Both the position numbers and the translations under genes were made by a program. Below the pieces are notes generated by a model. That model ran no database searches and had not been told where the DNA came from. It saw nothing but the letters and a program-made list of their open reading frames with translations. Of a stretch of DNA of 64,000 nt, positions 1 through 13,637 are shown piece by piece. Positions within the stretch are counted from its first letter, which is position 1. Every line of letters starts with the position of its first letter. The stretch comes from Microcebus murinus (lineage: Eukaryota; Chordata; Mammalia; Primates; Cheirogaleidae), in contig NC_134136.1 in NCBI RefSeq assembly GCF_040939455.1, positions 104,706,014 through 104,770,013 on the forward strand. The letters are read 5' to 3'.

Positions 1-2130
1 ACTGTTTCATCATTTTCTTTTCTTTTTCCTTCTTTTATACTTTCTTTGAGTTTATTTTGCTGTTCTATCTTCTTAGAATGAATATTTACTTCATGAATTT
101 TCTTCTTTTATAATGTACAAATTTAAAACTATACCTTTCCATCTAAATGTCCATTAGCTTCATCTCACTTGTTTTGTTTAAACTGTTTATTATTATTTCC
201 TTTGAAATATATTCTAAATTACAATATCAAAACTTTGAAACTGATTTAAGAAATTATGACACAATATGTGGTCATTTTTTTAAAGTAGTCTAATTTGTAT
301 TTGACAAGACAAAGTACTCTGCAGATATTGGGTACAAATGGCATATATATATATCCATTAGATCATGTTTAGTTTGCTAGTCACAGTTAAATCTTCTACA
401 TTCTTGGTGATTGTTTTATCAACTTCTGACAATTATATTTTGTAATTTTTCACTGGGATTATACCTTTGTTTATTTTCCCCTCCTGTTGATTTTTGCTTT
501 TTATCTTTTAAATCTATATTACTAAGTATATACAAATTTCTTTTTAGAACTTCATCATGAAAATATTGTTTATTATAATGCTATGATACTTTTTTAGTAT
601 GAAATGTCTTTTCTTTTTTTAAAAAAGCCTATTTTATGCAATATTAACACATGTAGACCCTTTTTAAATTTGATATTTGCATGCTAGTTTATTTTTTATT
701 TTATTTTCAAATTTTCTGTAACATTATGAATTTATTAAAAACAGTATATAGTTGGATTTAGTTATTCTTTCAGTCTGATAATCTTTGCCTTTTAAGCAAA
801 GCAGTTAATATATCTAATTTAATGTAAATTTTGATAGACGGGATTAGATATACCTCTATTTTTGCACGTTATAATTTCCCCAACTATTTTTAATTTGTTT
901 CTCTCCTTTCATATCTTCCATGGGTGGTATGTGCATTAACATCTTTATTTTTCCTTATTTTTATACAATCTCACCTGAATATTAGGGTATGTTTCTATTC
1001 TGTTTTTACCCTAGAAATTACAATAATGTGCCAAATTTATCAAATTATATTATTAATCAATACTTTTCAATTCTTCCTGGAAAATTTAAGTACTGTAAGA
1101 CAACTTAGTCCAATTAACCTCCTTCCTAACATATGTTGTTGTTTACCTATATTTTAATTCTCCCTTTTAATCATGAGGCATAGCCACAATTATTATAACT
1201 TTATTTAGTCACTGTTCATTTAAATTTATCACTTTTTGCAGTTGTCATTATTTTTGTATATTTGACTTTCTGTCTGAGCTTACATTTTTTTCGCCTTGAA
1301 ACAACTTTCTTAGAATTTATCTGGGAAATTAGGATCTCCTATTGGTAAATTCTCCCATGTTTGTTTGTTTCATTGTTTTGATCTGAAAATATCTTTATTT
1401 TGACTTTATTCCTAACAGTTATTTTCCCTTGTACCATTCTAGGTTAGCAGTTATTTTATTTTAACAAACTGAAAATCTCATTCCACTATCTCTTTCCTCT
1501 GTGTCTTCTTTATAGAAGTCATTCTGTCATGTCTTTGAAGGTGTTTTTTCTTTATTGCTCTTAATATGTTTCCCTGTATCCTTAGTGTCCTGTACTTCCA
1601 CTCTGCTGTGTTTACAGATGCTAGTATTTATCTTGAGAGGGACTCATAAGTCTTCATAAGTCTATAGAGTGATGTCTTCATTCTGTTCTGAAAAGTTTTC
1701 AATCTTTATATCTTCAAATATTGCTCCTGCCACATTCTCTTCCTTCTCACTTCTTGACATTGTGATTAAATGTATGTTAAACTTTCACATACAACCTTGC
1801 ATGTCCCTAACCTCTTTTTCATATTTCATATCTACATAGAAAATCTATACCACAAAGGTATCTACACCTGTATAATTTATTCTGAAATAGCTATAAGTTA
1901 TTAATTTTCTCTTCAGTCATGTTTGCTGATAATTTGTTCATGATGTTCTTAAACTTGATTATTTTATTTTTCTTTTCTAGAATTTACACTTGATAGTTTT
2001 AAAAAATAGAATAGGGTTTTTTTTGTAAAAAAAAAATCTGTTCCCTGTTGATATTTTCAAAATCTTGTTTTCTTTTTTAAATATAATAAGCACAGTGAAG
2101 CTTCTGTTTATGGCTAAGGTAATCAAGGCC
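1..2130 (-). repeat. Decayed L1M/L1ME-like 3' region, gene-free
   Basis: Very AT-rich DNA with no credible gene. From about 1250 to 2080 the text reads like the reverse complement of an old mammalian L1 (L1ME/L1M-type) 3' region: a stretch about 'tcttcaaatattgctcctgcc' near 1706 and 'gtcattctgtcatgtctttgaagg' near 1517 (split motif) resemble that family. The rest (1-1250) is too degraded for me to class. Short open frames here are chance. Confidence 0.45.
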
Positions 2131-3625
2131 AATTTATGCTTCCAACTTAAATAACTAAATTACTGGACAACATATATGAAACTATATCTTTCAGTAATTG
2201 TACAGCATGAAGCACAACAAAAAGTACAGCGAAAGAAGAGAAATAAGTGAGGCCATCCAAACTCACTGCCTAGAGAGAATTTCAAGGCTACAGTGTAGAG
2301 AGGAAGAACCCAAACAGAGCTCACATTATCCATGAGTTGAGGGGACAGATTTAAAAATTCAAGGAGGTTGAGGTGTTTAGAATTTTCAGGGTAGAGTAAC
2401 ACAGAGAAGAATACTGCAAAAAAGAGCACTCCAGAGATCTAAAGAACACTCCCCTTCAGTCTTCATCAGAGTACTGGTGAGCACATGCATAAGAGGAACT
2501 ACTCAAGGCCAGGGAAAGAGCCATTGGAAGGAAACAGGTGGAACAATCCCCAGAGCTCAAACAGGGCCAGAAATTGTTCATGTGCCCTAGAGAAGAGTGG
2601 AAAAACCTCATTATTCCCAGGCATCAGGTAGAGTATTCAAGATACTTTACTAACTTTGTAGTGGAAAAAAATAATCCCAGACTAAATATTGATCTGATTC
2701 TAACAAAGCTTTAAAATAAGCCTTAGAAGAATGAGACTGTTTTGAAATAATTTTACTATGCTCCAGAAAAAAATCAAATCTCAACAATAATTTTAGGAAT
2801 ATAAAAAGAATCCAGTTCTGGATTCTTAATCATAATAAAGTAATCATAATATCTGGCATCCAGTAAAAAATTACTAGGCATCAAGGAATCAGAAAAATGT
2901 GGTTCATAATGAGGAGAAAAATCAACTAATAGAAACAGAAGCAGAAATGGCACCAATGATAGAATTAGAAGACAAGGACACTAAAATTGTTATGATAACT
3001 ATAGTCTATATATTTCAGAAGGTAGAAAAAACATTAGCAGTTGAAAAGAGACATGAATATGTTTTTTAATGACCAAACTTGAACAAATAGAGATTTAAAA
3101 AATCTGAAATGAAAAATATCCTGGATGGGATTAACAGCAGATTTATATACTCATTGCAGAAGAAAAGATTTGTGATCCTGAAGACATAGCAATAGAAATA
3201 ATACAAAATTAAACACAGAGAGAAAAAAGAGTGAAAAAATAAGCAAAACACTAGTGAGCTATAGACAACTGCATGCAGCCAAACATGTGTAATTGGAGTC
3301 TCCAAAGGAGAGGTAAGGGGGTGGAAGAAATATTTTTTAAAGTAATGGCAAAATTTTTTCCAAATTTAATTTTACAAACTATAAACCACAGATCCAAGAA
3401 TCTCAATAAACTTCAGGGACAAGAAATATGAAAACACTAAGGAATATCATAATCAAATTGTTTAAAACAAGAAATGAAAATAAAATCTTCAAAGTAGCCA
3501 GAAAAAAAAAGATGCATTATGTACAGATGAACAAAGAATGATGTCAGACTTATCATAAAAACAGTACAAGCCAAAAGATAGTGAATCCATGTCCTTAAAA
3601 TACTGAAAGGAAAAAAAAAAAGGTC
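2131..3625 (+). repeat. Old L1M/HAL1-like fragment (5' region and ORF1 remnant)
   Basis: A-rich plus-strand sequence with the look of an L1M or HAL1 ORF1 region: runs such as 'cataatgaggagaaaaatca' (2907) and 'gatagaattagaagacaagg' (2957) match the ancient mammalian L1 ORF1 type as I remember it. All frames are interrupted, so it encodes nothing intact. The short minus-strand frames here are shadows. Confidence 0.5.
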
Positions 3626-4104
3626 ACTCATTGTGGGGCTAGGATGAGAGAAATATGCTGACTCTTACCATGAGGGTCCCAGTTCAATATAGAAAAGAAT
3701 GTCTAATATAATTTCCAACTAAAATGGGCACGATATGATGTGGGGTTTTTTGGTCCTTTTTCCTTATTGAGTCATTAAAAGAAAAGTTTGACAGCCTATA
3801 TTGATAAATGCCCAGAACAAAGGAAAATGTAGTGTTTTGCTTATCTCTCTGGATACTCATGTTCCCTGAAATTTTTGTCTGGTAATTTTGTATTCTCTTG
3901 ACAGCACTTTTATGTATTTAGTTTGTTTTCAGTGGCAGGATGGTCTGAATAACCTAGCTTTTCCATATTTCTGACAAAGGAATCAGTAATTTTCACGGTC
4001 ATTCTCCATTTCATTGTAAAGTATTGTCAAAGTACACAGCTTATATAATTGCACATATTCATCAAATCCAATAAGGCAGAAAGTTGAATACATCATAAAT
4101 AGGC
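3626..4104. other. Gene-free spacer, nothing recognised
   Basis: About 480 bp of AT-rich unique-looking DNA between two L1 relics. I see no open frame, RNA gene or repeat that I can name. Confidence 0.4.
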
Positions 4105-5408
4105 ACAGCAGGGAGGAAGATGGCCAAATAAAAACCTCTAGCAATCATCGCTCCACACAAACACCAAGTTCAACAGTTATCCATGCAAGCAAGCACCTTC
4201 AGAATAACCAAAAATCAGGGGAGTAAACATATTGGTTTTAACATTATATCGAGAAAAGAGGCACTGAAGAAGGCAGAAAAGACAGTCTGGCACTGCTTAC
4301 ATCACCCCTCTGCCATCCCCAGGCAGTGCTGCACCAGTACACCAAGGGGAAAGAGAATCTGAGTGTCTGGGTGAAGCAGAGTGAAGTGATTGTGAGACTT
4401 TGCATTGAAACTCAGGGCCACTGTGGCACAGGGGAACACAGCACAGGGCAGAATTCTGTTGATGCCCATGGTGGGATTATTTAGATCAGCTCAGCCAGAG
4501 AAAACTCCTATGCTCTGAGACCCAAGTTCTGGCTAGCCCTACCACCAGCTGACAAAAAGCAGCCTGGGGCCTGGACTAAATTCATAAGGTAGTCAGGCCA
4601 CAAAGGCTGCAGTCCTTGGGCAACTCCAGTAGCTGTGTATGCTGGCTCAGAGCCAGGGGACTTGGGGTGCATATGGCCCAATAAACACACCAACAATGGT
4701 GGCCAAGCTAGTGCCTATGTCACCCCTCTCCCACAACTACAGGAAGTGCAGCTCTGGAAGTCTTCTTCTATGTGGACAAAGGAAAGGGAAAAAGTTCATA
4801 GGACTTTGTTTTGCAACTTAAGTACCAGCTCAGCTGCAATACAATAAAGTACAAAGCAGACTCCTGAAGCCCCTGATTCCAGGCCTTAATTTCTGAACAC
4901 ATTTCTCAACCCACCCTGGGCCAGAAGGAAACATGCTGCCCTGAAGGGAAGGACCCAGTCCTGGCAGGATTCACCACCTGCTGACTGAAGAGCCTTTGGG
5001 CTTTAGATAAACAGTTACCATGGGATTTGGATGAGATTGGGCTGGTTTCAAGTGTGATCTGGCACTGGTGACCACAATATAGTGCCCATGTTAATCCTCA
5101 TCCAACTCCAGCGGCCCAGCAAAGAGAGTGAAGGAAGAGAGTGAGAGACTTTTCCTGGTACTTCAGGGAATTCTCCCATATTTTACCCAAGTTCATCAAT
5201 GTGGTACCACCAGGAGTCTGCAAGAGTCACAGCATTACTGGGCATGGGGGATCCCCAGTGCTGATACAGCTGGAGTGACCAAGGACTTAGATCAATCACA
5301 ACACTCAATTCCTTTTGAATATCTGGAAAACCTTCTCAAGAAGGATGAGCTCAGATAAGTCAAGACTGTGAAGATTAAAATAAATACCTAACTCTTCATT
5401 GTCCAGAC

Positions 5409-6346
5409 ATGAACAAACATACACAAGCTCAATAACACCCAGGAAAACTTGACCTCACCAAACAAACTAAATAAGGTACCAATGACCAATCTGGGAGTGA
5501 TGGGGGTATGTGAACTTTCAGACAAAGAATTCAAAATAGCTGTCCTAAAGAAGCTCAATGAACTTCAAGACAACACAGAGAAGGAATTCAGAAATCTGTC
5601 AGAGAAATTTAATAAAGAGATTGAAATAATAATAAAAAATCAAGCAGAAATTCTGGAGCTGAAGAATTCAATTGAGCAACTGAGAAATGTGTCAGAGTGT
5701 ATCAGTAGCAGAATTGACCAAGCAGAAGAAAGAATTAGTGAGCTTAAAGAAAGGCTATTTGAAAATACACAGTCAGAAGAAAAAAAAAATAAAGAATAAA
5801 GAACAAAAAAGAATAAAGTGCACCTACAAGATCTAGAAAATAGCCACAAAGGGGCAAATCTGAGAGTTATTGGCCTTAAAGAGGAGGCAGAGGGAGAGAT
5901 TAGGGTAGAAAGTTTATTCAAAGAGAAAATAACAGAGAACTTTCCAAATCTAGAGAAAGATATCAATATTCGAGTATAAGAAGGTCTTAGAACACCAAGC
6001 AGATTTAACACCAAGCAAGACTACCTCAAGGCATTTAATAATCACGCTCCCAAAGGCCACAGATAAAGAAAAAGTCTTAAGAGCAGCAAGAAAAAAGACA
6101 AGAATAACATATAAAGGAGCCCAAATATGTCTGACAGCAGACTTCTCAGTAGAAACCTTACAGACCGGAGAGTGGCAGGACATATTCAAAGTACTGAATG
6201 AAAGAAACCTTAACTCTAGACTATTATATTTTGTAAAAGTATACTTCGAACATGAAGGAGAAATAAAGACTTTCCCAGACAAACAAAAACTGAGTGATTT
6301 CATCCACACCAGACCTGTCCTACAAGAAATGCTAAAATTTCTTTAA
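5409..6346 (+). pseudogene. L1 ORF1 relic (RNA-binding chaperone), broken
   Basis: The longest open part (5449-5799, 116 codons) encodes the coiled-coil half of L1 ORF1p: heptad-rich sequence ending in 'RIDQAEERISELKERL', typical just before the RRM domain. After the stop at about 5797, sequence matching the RRM and C-terminal domain continues in other frames (5817-6346), with frameshifts and stops. In an active element this protein would trimerise and coat L1 RNA. This copy cannot make it. Confidence 0.75.
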
Positions 6347-7240
6347 TCTGAAAGAAAGGAAGTTAATGAACAATAGAAAATGATCTGAAGGTATACAATA
6401 AACTAGTTGCAGTAAGTACACAAATACAGAATATTCTATTGCTATGATTTTGGTGTATAAACTGCTTATATCTTGAGTAGGAAGACTAAAGGACAAGCAT
6501 ATCAAAAATAACTATAACAACTTTTTGAGAGATAGCATAAAAAGGTATGGGTGGAAACAACAAAAAGTTTAAAAGTGGAGGTAATATTGAGTTAAAGTGT
6601 AGAATTTCTGTTAGATTTCTCTTTGCTTGTTTGTTCATAACCAGAGTTGTAATATGTTAAAATAATTGCTTATAAAAAGGTTTTAGCAAGCCTCATTGTA
6701 ACCTCAAATCAAAAAACCTGTATCATATACACAAAAAATAAAAAACAAGAAATTAAAACACACCACCAGACAAAATCACTTTTAATAAAGATATACAGGA
6801 AGGAAGTAATATAGAAAGAAAGAGAGAGCACAAAACAACCATAAATGGAATAATAAACATGGTAATAGTAAGTCCTTACCTATCAATAATAATATGAATG
6901 GACTAACTCTCCAGTCAAAAGACATAGAGTGGCTGAAAGGACAAAAAAACAAGAGCCAACTATATGTTGTCTGCAAGAAACACACTTCATCTATAAAGAC
7001 ACACATAGACTGAAAATGAAGGGATGGAAAAATATATTTCAAGTGAACAGAAACCAAAAAAGAGCAGAAATAGCTAGGCTTCTATTAGATAAAATAGATT
7101 TCAAGACAAAAACTGTACAAAGAGACAAAGAAGGTCATTATGATAAAGGGGTCAATCCAGCAAGATGATATAACAATTCTAAATACATATGCACCCAATA
7201 CTGGAGCACCCAGATATATAAAGCAAATATTATCAGATCT

Positions 7241-7241
<1 letters not shown>

Positions 7242-7292
<51 letters not shown>
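7242..7292 (+). repeat. (GA)n microsatellite inside L1 ORF2 relic
   Basis: About 25 uninterrupted GA dinucleotides lie in the endonuclease part of the old L1. The Ser-Leu and Arg-Glu repeat proteins that can be read across it are artefacts. Confidence 0.95.
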
Positions 7293-7297
<5 letters not shown>

Positions 7298-8082
7298 CCA
7301 ATACAATAATTGTTGGAGATCCCAACACCTCACTTTCAGCATTGGACAGATCATAAAGACAGAAAATCAACAAAGAAACATTGGACTTAACCTGCACTAT
7401 TGAACAAATGGGATCTAATAGATATTTACAGAATGTTTTATTCAATAGGTACAGAATACACGTTATTATCCTCAGCTCATGGATCATTCAAAGATACACC
7501 ATATGTTAGGCAACAAGACAAGTCTTAAAAAAATTTAAAAACTGAAATCATACCAAGTATTTTCTCTGACTACTTGGAATAGAACTAGAAATCAACACGA
7601 AGAGGATTACTAGAAATCATGCAAACACATGGAAATTAAACAATATGCTCCTGAATGACCAGTGGGGTCTCAATGAACAGATTAAGAAGGAAAGTAAAAC
7701 ATTTCTCAAAACAAATAAAAATGAAAATACAACATATCATAACATATCTGCTTTGGGGATAGAGCAAAAGCAGAAATAAGAGGAAATTTATAGCATTAAG
7801 TGCCTACATCAAAAAGTAGAAAAGCTTCAAATAAACAACCTAACAATGAATTTCAAGGAACCAGGAACACAAGAGCAAACCAAACCAAAAATTAGTAGAA
7901 AAAAAGTAAAAATAAAGATCAGAGCAGAAAAAAATGAAATTAAAACAAAAAATTACAAAAAATCAATGTAACAAAAAAGTGGCTTTTTTGAAAAAATAAA
8001 GAAAATTGACACAACTTTAGCCAGACTAAGAAAAAAAGAGAAGACCCAAATAAATAAAATCAGGCATGAAGAAGGAGACATT

Positions 8083-8590
8083 CAAAATTTAAATTGCATT
8101 TATAATGTTATAAATTGCATTTATAACAGACAGTTACAAAGCACCTATATAGCTTGTCCAACATTGGTTAATCGTGACTGCTTCCAGTTGAATTAGCTAC
8201 TACCTCCTCAGTGATTACCCCAAGCCATTTTTCCTAGATCCCTTTCTTAACACTTACGTTTTTACATAATTACCTCTGTATGTGCTGTATCTAACAATAA
8301 AATCCTTCACATATTTTTATGACTCAAAACTTAATTTACATTTAAATTTCCTAACAAATATTAATTATGAGGTAATCTTATAGTTCATAAAATTTTTATT
8401 AGATTTCCAAAAATAAAACTTTGAGAGTAGAAATGTGATTGTATATGTGCATTGTTTTGTATTTTGTAAATATATATTCCAGTACTTTAAAAATGTGTGT
8501 ATGTGCATGTATATATACATATTTCCTAGCATAAAATAAGTGTTTAAAGTGTTCAATGAATACTCACTAAACAAAACACAAAAAAAGAAA
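8083..8590 (+). pseudogene. Retrocopy of an unidentified transcript inserted into L1
   Basis: The old L1 ORF2 text breaks off at 'aaggagacatt' (8072-8082) and resumes with the same 11 bases at 8591-8601, so this is a target-site duplication. The 508-bp insert ends in an A-rich tail (about 8570-8590, 'aaaacacaaaaaaagaaa'), the mark of L1-mediated reverse transcription. The body is AT-rich and has AATAAA-type hexamers (for example near 8297 and 8408) and no long frame. It looks like a 3' UTR. I do not recognise the parent transcript. It could alternatively be a non-coding RNA copy. Confidence 0.7.
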
Positions 8591-9272
8591 AAGGAGACAT
8601 TGATACTTCAGAAATTCAAAGGATTATTAGAGACTAATATGAACAACTATATGCCAATAAATTGGAAAATCTAGGAGAAATGGATAAATTCCTAGACACA
8701 TACAACCACCAAGATTGAACCAGGAAGAAATTCAAAATCTGAACAAACCAATAACTAGTAATAAGATAGAAGCAGTAATAAAAAGTCTCCCATCAGAGTA
8801 AAGCTGAGGACCTGATGGCTTCACTGCTGAATTCTACCAAGCATTCCAAGAAGTAATACCAATCCTATTGAAACTATTCTAAAAAACTGAAGAAAAGGGA
8901 ATACACCCAAACTCATTCTAAGAGGCCTGTATCACTCTGACACCAAAATCATACACAAACACACAGCAACAACAAAAATAAAACTACAGGCCAATATCTT
9001 TGATGAACATATATACAAAATTCCCCAACAAAATACTAGCAAACGGAATTCAACAACACATTAAAAAGATTATTCATCATGACCAAGTGGGACTCATCCC
9101 AGGGATGAAAGGAAGTTCAACATATGTAAATCAATCAATGTGGTACATCATGTCAACAAAATGAAGGACAAAACTATATGATCATTTCAATTGTTGCTGA
9201 AAAAATTTGATAAAATTCAACATCCCTTCATGATAAAAACTCTCAAAAAACTGGGTATAGAAAGAACTAACC

Positions 9273-9601
9273 GGCCGGGCGTGGTGGCTCACGCCTGTAA
9301 TCCGAGCACTCTGGGAGGCCCAGGCGGGCGGATTGCTTGAGGTCAGGAGTTTGAAACCACCCTGAGTGAGACCCCGTCTCTACTAAAAATAGAAAAATTA
9401 ATTGACCAACTAAAAATATATATACAAAAAGTTAGCTGGGCGTGGTGGCGCATGCCTGTAGTCCCAGCTACTTGGGAGGCTGAGGCTGGAGGATCACTTG
9501 AACCCAGGAGTTTGAGGTTGCTGTGAGCTAGGCTGACGCCACAGCACTCACTCTAGCTTGGGCAACAAAGTGAGACTCTGTCTCAAAAAGAAAAAAAAAA
9601 A
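9273..9601 (+). mobile_element. Alu SINE, strepsirrhine type, with perfect TSD
   Basis: Starts 'ggccgggcgtggtggctcac' and ends in an A-rich tail. A perfect 14-bp duplication 'agaaagaactaacc' flanks it (9259-9272 and 9602-9615). Both monomers are present, and the linker is long and A/T rich. The pol III A-box lies near the 5' end ('gtggtggctcacgcc'). It interrupts the ORF2 relic of the old L1, which gives the order of insertion. Confidence 0.95.
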
Positions 9602-11935
9602 AGAAAGAACTAACCTCAATACGATAAATCCCATATATGATAGACCTATAGTGAGTATCATACTGAATGGAGAAAACCTGAAAGCCTTTCCTCTAAGATC
9701 TGGAAGAAGACAAGGATGCCCACTTTTACCACTATTATTCAACATAGTACTGCAAGTTCTATCTAGAGAAATAAGGTAAGAGAAATAAATAAAAAACATC
9801 CAAATTGGAAATGAAGAAGTCAAATTATCCTTATTTGCAGACCACATGATCTACATCTAGAGAACCCTAAAGACTCCATAAAAAATTATTAGAACTGATA
9901 CACAAATTCAGTAAAGTTATAGGACACGAAATCAACATACAAAAATCAGTAGCATTTCTATATGTCAGCAGCAAACAATCTGAAAAAGAAACCAAGAAAT
10001 TAATCCCATTTATAATAGCTATGAATAAAATAAAATACCTAGGAATTAACTTAAAGAAATGAAATATTTCTATAATGAAAACCATAAAACACTGATGAAA
10101 GAAATTGAAGAGGGCACAAAAAATGGAGAAATATTCCATACTCATAGATTGAAAGAATCAATATTGTTAAAATGTCCATCCTACCCAAAGCGATTTACAG
10201 ATTCAATGCAATCTCCATCAATATCCTTCATTGAAATAGAAAAAATAATTGTAAACTTTATATGGAACCACAAAATACCCAGAATAGCCAAAGCCATCCT
10301 GAGCAAAAAGAACAAAACTGGAGGAATCACACTATCTGACTTCAAATTTTACTACAGAGATGCAGTAACCGAAACAGCATGGTACTAGCATAAAAACTGT
10401 CACATAGACCAACCAAATAGAATAGAGAACCCAGAAATAAATGCACACATTTATAGTGAACTTATCTTCAACAAAGTCACACAGAACATACAGTGAGGAA
10501 AGGACAGTCTCTTCAATAAATGGTGCTGGGAAAACTGGATATCCATATACAGAAGAAAGAAACTACTGGAACCTTATCTTCACCATATACAAAAATCAAA
10601 TCAAAATGGATCTAAGACCTGAAACTATGAAACTACTAAAAGAAAACATTGTGGAAACACTTTAGGACATTGGTCTGGGCGAGGACTTCTTGAATAGTAT
10701 CCCCAAAGCACAGGCAACCAAAGTAAAATTGGACAAATGGGATCACATCAAGCTAAAAAACTTCTGCACAGAAAAGGAAATAATCAGTCAAGAGAAGAGA
10801 CAACTCACAGAATGGGAGAAAATATTTGTAAACTACCCATCTGACAAGCGATTAATAACTACAATATATAAGGAGCTCCAATAACTCTGTAGGAAAAAAT
10901 CAAATAATCTGATTAAAAAATGGGCAAAGGATTTGAGTAAACATTTCTCAAAAGAAGACATACAAATGACCAACAAATACATTAAAAAATTCTCAACATC
11001 ATTAGTTATCAGAGAAATGCAAATCAAAACTACAATGAGATATCATCTCACCCCAGTTAAAATGTCTATTATCAAAAAGATAGGCAATAATGAATGCTGG
11101 AGAGGATGTGGAGAAAGGGGAAACCTCGTACACTGTTGATGGGAATGTAAATTAGTGCAACCACTACGGAAAACAGTATGAAGGTTCTTCCAAAAACTGA
11201 AAATAAAACTGCCATATGACCCAGCAATCCCACTGGTGGATATATATCCAAAGGCAGGGGGTGGGGAATCAGTATGTCAAAAAGATATTTGCCTTTCCAT
11301 GCTTATTGCAGCACTATTCATAATATCACAATAGCCCAAATTTGAAATCAACCTAAGTGTCCATCAACAGGTGAATGGATAAAGAAATTGTGACACATAT
11401 ACACAATGGAATATTACATAGCTGCAAAAAAGAATGAAATCCTGCCATGTGCAACAGCATGGATGCAACTGGAGAACATTATGTTAAATGAAATAAGCCA
11501 AGCACAGAAAGACAAAGTTCACATATTCTCACTCATATATGGGAGCTAAATATTAATATTAAGAACAATTGATCTCATGGAGATGGAAAGTAGAATGATG
11601 GTTACCAGAGGCTAGGAAGGATAGCAGGGAGGGTGAAATAAAGTGAGGATGGTAAATGGGTACAAAAATACATAATAGATAGATATAATGATAAACATTT
11701 GATAGCATAACAGAGTGACTATAATCAACAAGTTAGGGCATACTTTAAAATAACTAAAAGTGGAATTGGAATATTCCTAACAGAAAGAAATGTTAAATAA
11801 CTGAGATTATGGATACCCCAATTACCCTGATTTGATTATTATACATTGTATGCCTGTATCAAAACATCATGTGTACCCTATAGAGATATACAACTATTAT
11901 GTACTCATAATAATTAAAGATTTAAAAAAGATTTT

Positions 11936-12778
11936 TAAAAGGCACAATATATGGAAAGCAAACAAAATAATACAGGTGCCACTCTCCATTCCTCTGTAAT
12001 ATAGAGCTACATTCTACATTGTCACTCAGGGACAATGTAGTACTGTGTGTGGGTAGGACAATATGACATGTGGGGAGGGCATGTTATCAATCATAAAAAT
12101 AAACTTTATAAAATTTAATTTATTCCTCATTTTTAAGTTAAAAATAAGCTTTAATAAAATTTCTAAAATATTCTAATCTCAGTAGATCATATTGTTGAAA
12201 GTTGAACCATGTGAAATTGTGTTTTAAGTAAAAAATGGTTAAATATTGGTGATTTCTTATGGCTCATCTTAATTCATTCTATTTCAAAGGCCAATGATAT
12301 AACCAAAAGAGCATAAAATTGGGAAGCAGAACTTTGATCCCACCCTGGAGCTTTGAGATACTAATTTGCATCTCTGAAACTCTGGAGCATTGGGAGATTT
12401 AAACAACAGGACTTTCCTAAAATGTTTATCAAATTCCTGTACAACAGGAAATCAGTAGAGCAGAATGGTTAAGATGGTAATCCCAAGAGTCAGCCAATGT
12501 GGTATCAGATCCTGATTCTATCATCTACTAGATGAGTCGTCTTGACAAAATTCCATAAACATCTTGTGCCTCATTTCCTCATCCATAAAACAGGGATAAC
12601 AATAATTCCTACACCTTAGTGTTGCAATAAAGATTTAATGCATATGTTTATAAAATGCTTAGAAAAGTACCTAGCACATAGTAAGCAAATAGGTATTCAC
12701 TTTTTATTTCATTAAAACTTGGCAGTTTCCCTCCCCCCTCTTGTAGTGGACACAATCAAGAAATAGAAACAGATGCGA
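11936..12778 (+). repeat. Gene-free; MIR SINE relic at about 12455-12700
   Basis: No gene is visible. The segment near 12455-12700 reads like a MIR: an A/G-rich start, 'cctcatttcctcatccataa' at 12570 and a 'cctagcacatagtaagca' end at 12670. The remainder is unique AT-rich DNA with a small 10-bp hairpin at 12015-12041. Confidence 0.6.
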
Positions 12779-13110
12779 GGCCAGGCGTGTGGCTCACGCC
12801 TGTAATCCTAGCACTCTGGGAGGCTGAGGCAGGAGGATCGCTCAAGGTCAGGAGTTCAAAACCAGCCTGAGCAAGAGGCGAATCCCCATCTCTACTAAAA
12901 ATAGAAAGAAATTAATTGGCCAACTAAAAATATATAAAAAAAATTAGCTGGGCATGGTGGCACATGCCTGTAGTCCCAGCTACTCAGGAGGCTGAGGCAG
13001 GAGCATCGCTTGAGCCCAGGAGTTTGAGGTTGCTGTGAGCTAGGCTGACGCCATGGAACTCTAGTCTGGGCAACAAACAGAGTGAGACTCAAAAAACAAA
13101 AAAACAAAAA
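12779..13110 (+). mobile_element. Alu SINE, plus strand
   Basis: Full-length dimeric Alu. Its first 10 bases read 'ggccaggcgt', with one base missing in the next word. The right arm ends in 'aaaaaacaaaaaaacaaaaa'. The flanks share an imperfect duplication 'aaacagaYgc' (about 12767-12776 and 13108-13117). The 82-codon minus frame across it is an Alu shadow. Confidence 0.92.
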
Positions 13111-13637
13111 CAGACGCAAAACTAATGAACTAGAAGCTAACACCAGTATTGAAAAGAACAGACATCTGGAACCCTAATCAGGATGGACAAAATATTCATA
13201 CTTATAAGGTAGCAAAATACTATAAATTGTAATAATTGCTTATTAATATAGAAAATGGTCGTGCAGAAGAGTAGAATCTACATTAAACATCTCCACTTGC
13301 ATCTAATGGAAAGTTGAAAACCTGCTTTAGTTACTTGGAGTTTTTCAGTAATATACTTCACTTTGCCAATGTCGAAATTTGGAGCACTGAAATGTTGAAA
13401 TCCTCTATGTTCTTTCTCCACATGGCTTCTGCTCCAAGGAAAATGTGGCATAAGGAGCTCACAGCTAGAGTTACTATCAAAAGCTAGGCAAGCAGAGAAA
13501 TATTTATGCTACTATAGCATTCTGCAATTATGGAACACAATAGCACCTTCAGGCCAAATGTTAAATCCTATAGTTTAAATGTTTGCCCCAACTTTGTCTT
13601 ATACCACACATATTTTGCAATTTTGTAACCTCTCTAA

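Larger units (their letters stand above)
6845..11560 (+). pseudogene. L1 ORF2 relic (endonuclease/reverse transcriptase), broken
   Basis: Fragments in changing frames follow the order of L1 ORF2p. An endonuclease piece is seen near 6930-7170 ('CCLQETHFIYKDTHRLKMKGW'-type, with the QETH motif). Reverse-transcriptase text is seen near 8640-9900 and the Cys-rich C-terminal '[14 protein letters not shown]' near 11098-11139. Multiple stops, a (GA)n expansion at 7242-7292 and two insertions destroy the frame. The longest in-frame remnants are under 110 codons. Confidence 0.75.
4105..11935 (+). mobile_element. Old full-length L1, decayed, with later insertions
   Basis: The left end at about 4111 reads 'gggaggaagatggcc', the usual start of an L1 5' UTR with the YY1-type AAGATGGC core. 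A 5' UTR (to about 5405), an ORF1 relic (5409-6346), an ORF2 relic (about 6845-11560) and an A-rich 3' end near 11935 follow in the correct order. The element is about 7 kb after removing two later insertions, a 508-bp retrocopy (8083-8590) and an Alu (9273-9601). It differs clearly from the young L1s at 31016 and 52521, and resembles older primate L1 (L1PB/L1MA age). I saw no clear target-site duplication. The exact ends are uncertain by a few tens of bases. Confidence 0.8.

Noticed and set aside
7085..7487. Frames encoding long Ser-Leu or Arg-Glu repeats
   Set aside because: They are translations of the (GA)n microsatellite at 7242-7292 within a dead L1.
12015..12041. 10-bp hairpin CTACATTGTC/GACAATGTAG
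   Set aside because: Too short to stand out in 64 kb of AT-rich DNA, with no T-run, no gene and no repeated copy nearby.
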